64,000 nt of DNA, from positions 4,667,481-4,731,480 of the forward strand of contig NC_060111.1 of the NCBI RefSeq assembly GCF_021155765.1, in the 5' to 3' direction. The notes under the pieces were generated by a model. It made no database searches. It was given only the letters and a program-made list of their open reading frames with translations, and was not told where the DNA came from. The translations under genes were made by a program, and so were the position numbers. This document shows positions 62,271-64,000 of the stretch, one piece after another (within the stretch, counting starts at the first letter, position 1; the number at the start of each line of letters is the position of its first letter). The stretch is from Diprion similis. Taxonomy: Eukaryota; Arthropoda; Insecta; Hymenoptera; Diprionidae.

Positions 62271-64000
62271 TTACATCATGTGGAAACAAAACTTAAGACA
62301 ATGTTTGAACGAATTAAAAATAAGCTGAAACAGCGAGTGGACAGTTAAGCCAGTGAACGGGAGGCTACCCTCTTTTAAACGCTCTTTAGAATACCGAAAG
62401 AAACAATCAATCATTTGAGAAGAATGTCACCTTCCAATTATGCCATACCTGTGAATCGGCGCCGCTTTGTCACGGGTTTCATAGTGGACTGTTAGAACAA
62501 CCAAAATACAACATATTTGTTACTTTGATGTTGTTATTCATTAAGCTATTAACGATGATAGTATGTGGTGGTCAACTAGCAATCTGCATTGGGAAATTTC
62601 TATCACAGCTTAATCAGCATGTAGTATATCACGTGTCGTTGTATGTACATTGAATAAAATGCAAGGGCATTGACCATCAGGACAAACACTGAGGAGACAG
62701 GATTTAAAGATAATAGTTCATAAAGCATTGGCGCCTATGAGAATGTAGTGAAATTTCGAGTTTTTTTTTCACGTTGTTAAACTTCGGAGCCTTCAAGCAG
62801 TCAAAATTGAGATAATACTTCATGTTTTTTTTTCTTTCTTTTTGCAGTCATTTTGCTGACGAATACATAGCTTAAAAGTACGTATAAAAATATTGGTTAC
62901 TCGTTACTGCAGATCTGTGTAACTGATCAGCAACATTTTATGTAGGTATATTCGTTTTTAAACTTATGCGTACAATTACGTGAGTAAAAATTTTTGTGCG
63001 GAGTATATTTATACTCTTTTGATTGTATCTGTTTCTTAGAAAATAAATTCGATAATTTGTCACAGATTTTCAATGTGAACTAAATAGCATCAGTCACATT
63101 CTGCTACTAATCACTACTTTGAAAAAATAGAAAAAAAAGTAAGAACATAAACTAACCATGCCACCTGAATGTGAGACCTTCCACCAAGGATAAGTTTTTT
63201 ACTAATAAACATGTCTACCTAGACACTGTCCGCTTCCTAGAAATTATTTATAAGAAAACCATTGACTGTTTTAAATAATATATTCTAAAGAAATATTACT
63301 CAAGGAGGACAGAATATGTGGACAATTGCATAATGCAATATGTTACTTTTGCATAAACATGAAACTCAATAGGCAAACAGATTTTTATGTTTCTCTGTTC
63401 CAGATGTGTTCAAACAGAACTGCTGATGAGACAAATGGGATAAAAAACATGTGCCTGGAAGAGATTGAATTTATAAGTAGAGGTCCAACTTCAAAATCTT
63501 CTTCATAAATAATCTTTGGAAGAAAATTGATTCATCCTACTAATGTAATCTTTGATTATTATCTGCACTTCGTTCATGTTTAATCAAGAGTAATCTAGCA
63601 TCTCAAATGACTCATCGCACAAATTCCTGTGATTGAGTACTATGATACAGTAAGACTGTCAACTGTCAATCATTTGCAATGTGTGTGCGGTACAAAGATA
63701 CGTAAACGAGCCAGAAAGAAAAAGTGCTTCCCATAAACTTTTATGGGTTTTACCTTCCTCTTTTTCTTGTGCTTTTTATGCTGCTGGCTGTTCAACGGAT
63801 TCCAACTAGCCTGAGTGTTGTGGTCTATCATGTGACACGTTTGTGGGGAGGAGGTTTTTGATATTAGAAAGCTGGTATCGGGTTCTTGTTGACGCTCAAC
63901 CAAATCTGTAGCAGGCTCGGTTATGGAACATTTTGCAAGCTCTGTATTCTTCAGCGATTTTTCAAGCGCAGCTAACAATGAATGCGCCACCACTGTTGAC
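62271..64000 (-). CDS. 3' part of an unrecognised lysine-rich protein gene (cut by the window edge)
   Basis: The right-edge exon (64000-63754, continuing outside) reads STVVAHSLLAALEKSLKNTE, then an acidic and polar stretch, and ends QQHKKHKKKRK at a good donor (AAG then GTAAAA). Two further exons fit in phase: 62488-62449 (acceptor gttctaacag; STMKPVTKRRRFT; donor GTATGG) and 62383-62271 (after a 65-nt intron; ERLKEGSLPFTGLTVHSLFQ and on to a TAA at 62273-62271). The strongly basic KKHKKKRK and KRRR stretches suggest a nuclear protein, possibly with a bipartite localisation signal. No domain is recognised, so no function is given. The edge exon is fairly secure; the last two are likely but unproven, and the true end may differ. 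Confidence 0.5.

Overview
The window looks like animal nuclear DNA, most probably from an insect. It has spliced genes with phase-consistent GT-AG introns, an AT-rich background, an insect-type muscle-protein pair (Mp20 and a myophilin/CG5023-like transgelin), an isolated tRNA-Leu gene and a large tandem satellite at one end. A hymenopteran is plausible from the overall style, but that is inference; nothing here fixes the order or species.

Layout, left to right. Positions 1-5611 are a tandem satellite with a 304-bp monomer (about 18.4 copies), open at the left edge. It has no ORF of 60 codons or more, it carries a dimeric (608 bp) and then a tetrameric (1216 bp) higher-order pattern, and it ends in a badly diverged monomer remnant. 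Next is a complete 23-coding-exon minus-strand gene for an ASK1/MAP3K15-type MAP kinase kinase kinase (18514 down to 7229, 1361 aa, rebuilt exon by exon with every phase matching). About 5 kb further on is the minus-strand muscle gene Mp20 (four exons seen, 37850 down to 23326, spread over 14.5 kb by two long introns; the first coding exon was not found). Head-to-head with it, 3.8 kb away, is a complete plus-strand calponin/transgelin-family gene (41646-47245, 169 aa). The two share intron positions and a 121-bp exon, so they look like an old inverted duplication. A microsatellite-rich, gene-poor stretch follows, with a tRNA-Leu(AAG) at 53617-53698. Then come a complete SdhD gene (succinate dehydrogenase membrane anchor, 56229-57629, 195 aa) and, at the right edge, the 3' part of an unrecognised lysine-rich protein gene on the minus strand.

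The genes are unrelated in pathway: a stress-signalling kinase, two actin-binding muscle proteins and a respiratory-chain anchor. They are ordinary eukaryotic neighbours, not an operon-like system. I found no CRISPR array, phage, defence system or intact transposon. The structures most worth a second look are the higher-order organisation of the satellite, two foldback (inverted-repeat) elements in introns (35026-35283 and 46015-46190, the latter ending in a 15-mer also present in the satellite), the inverted calponin gene pair, and a possible small spliced transcript at 54673-55099.

Limits: exon calls come from reading splice sites, frame and family similarity by eye. UTRs, promoters and poly(A) sites are weak suggestions. 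Repeat families could not be searched.
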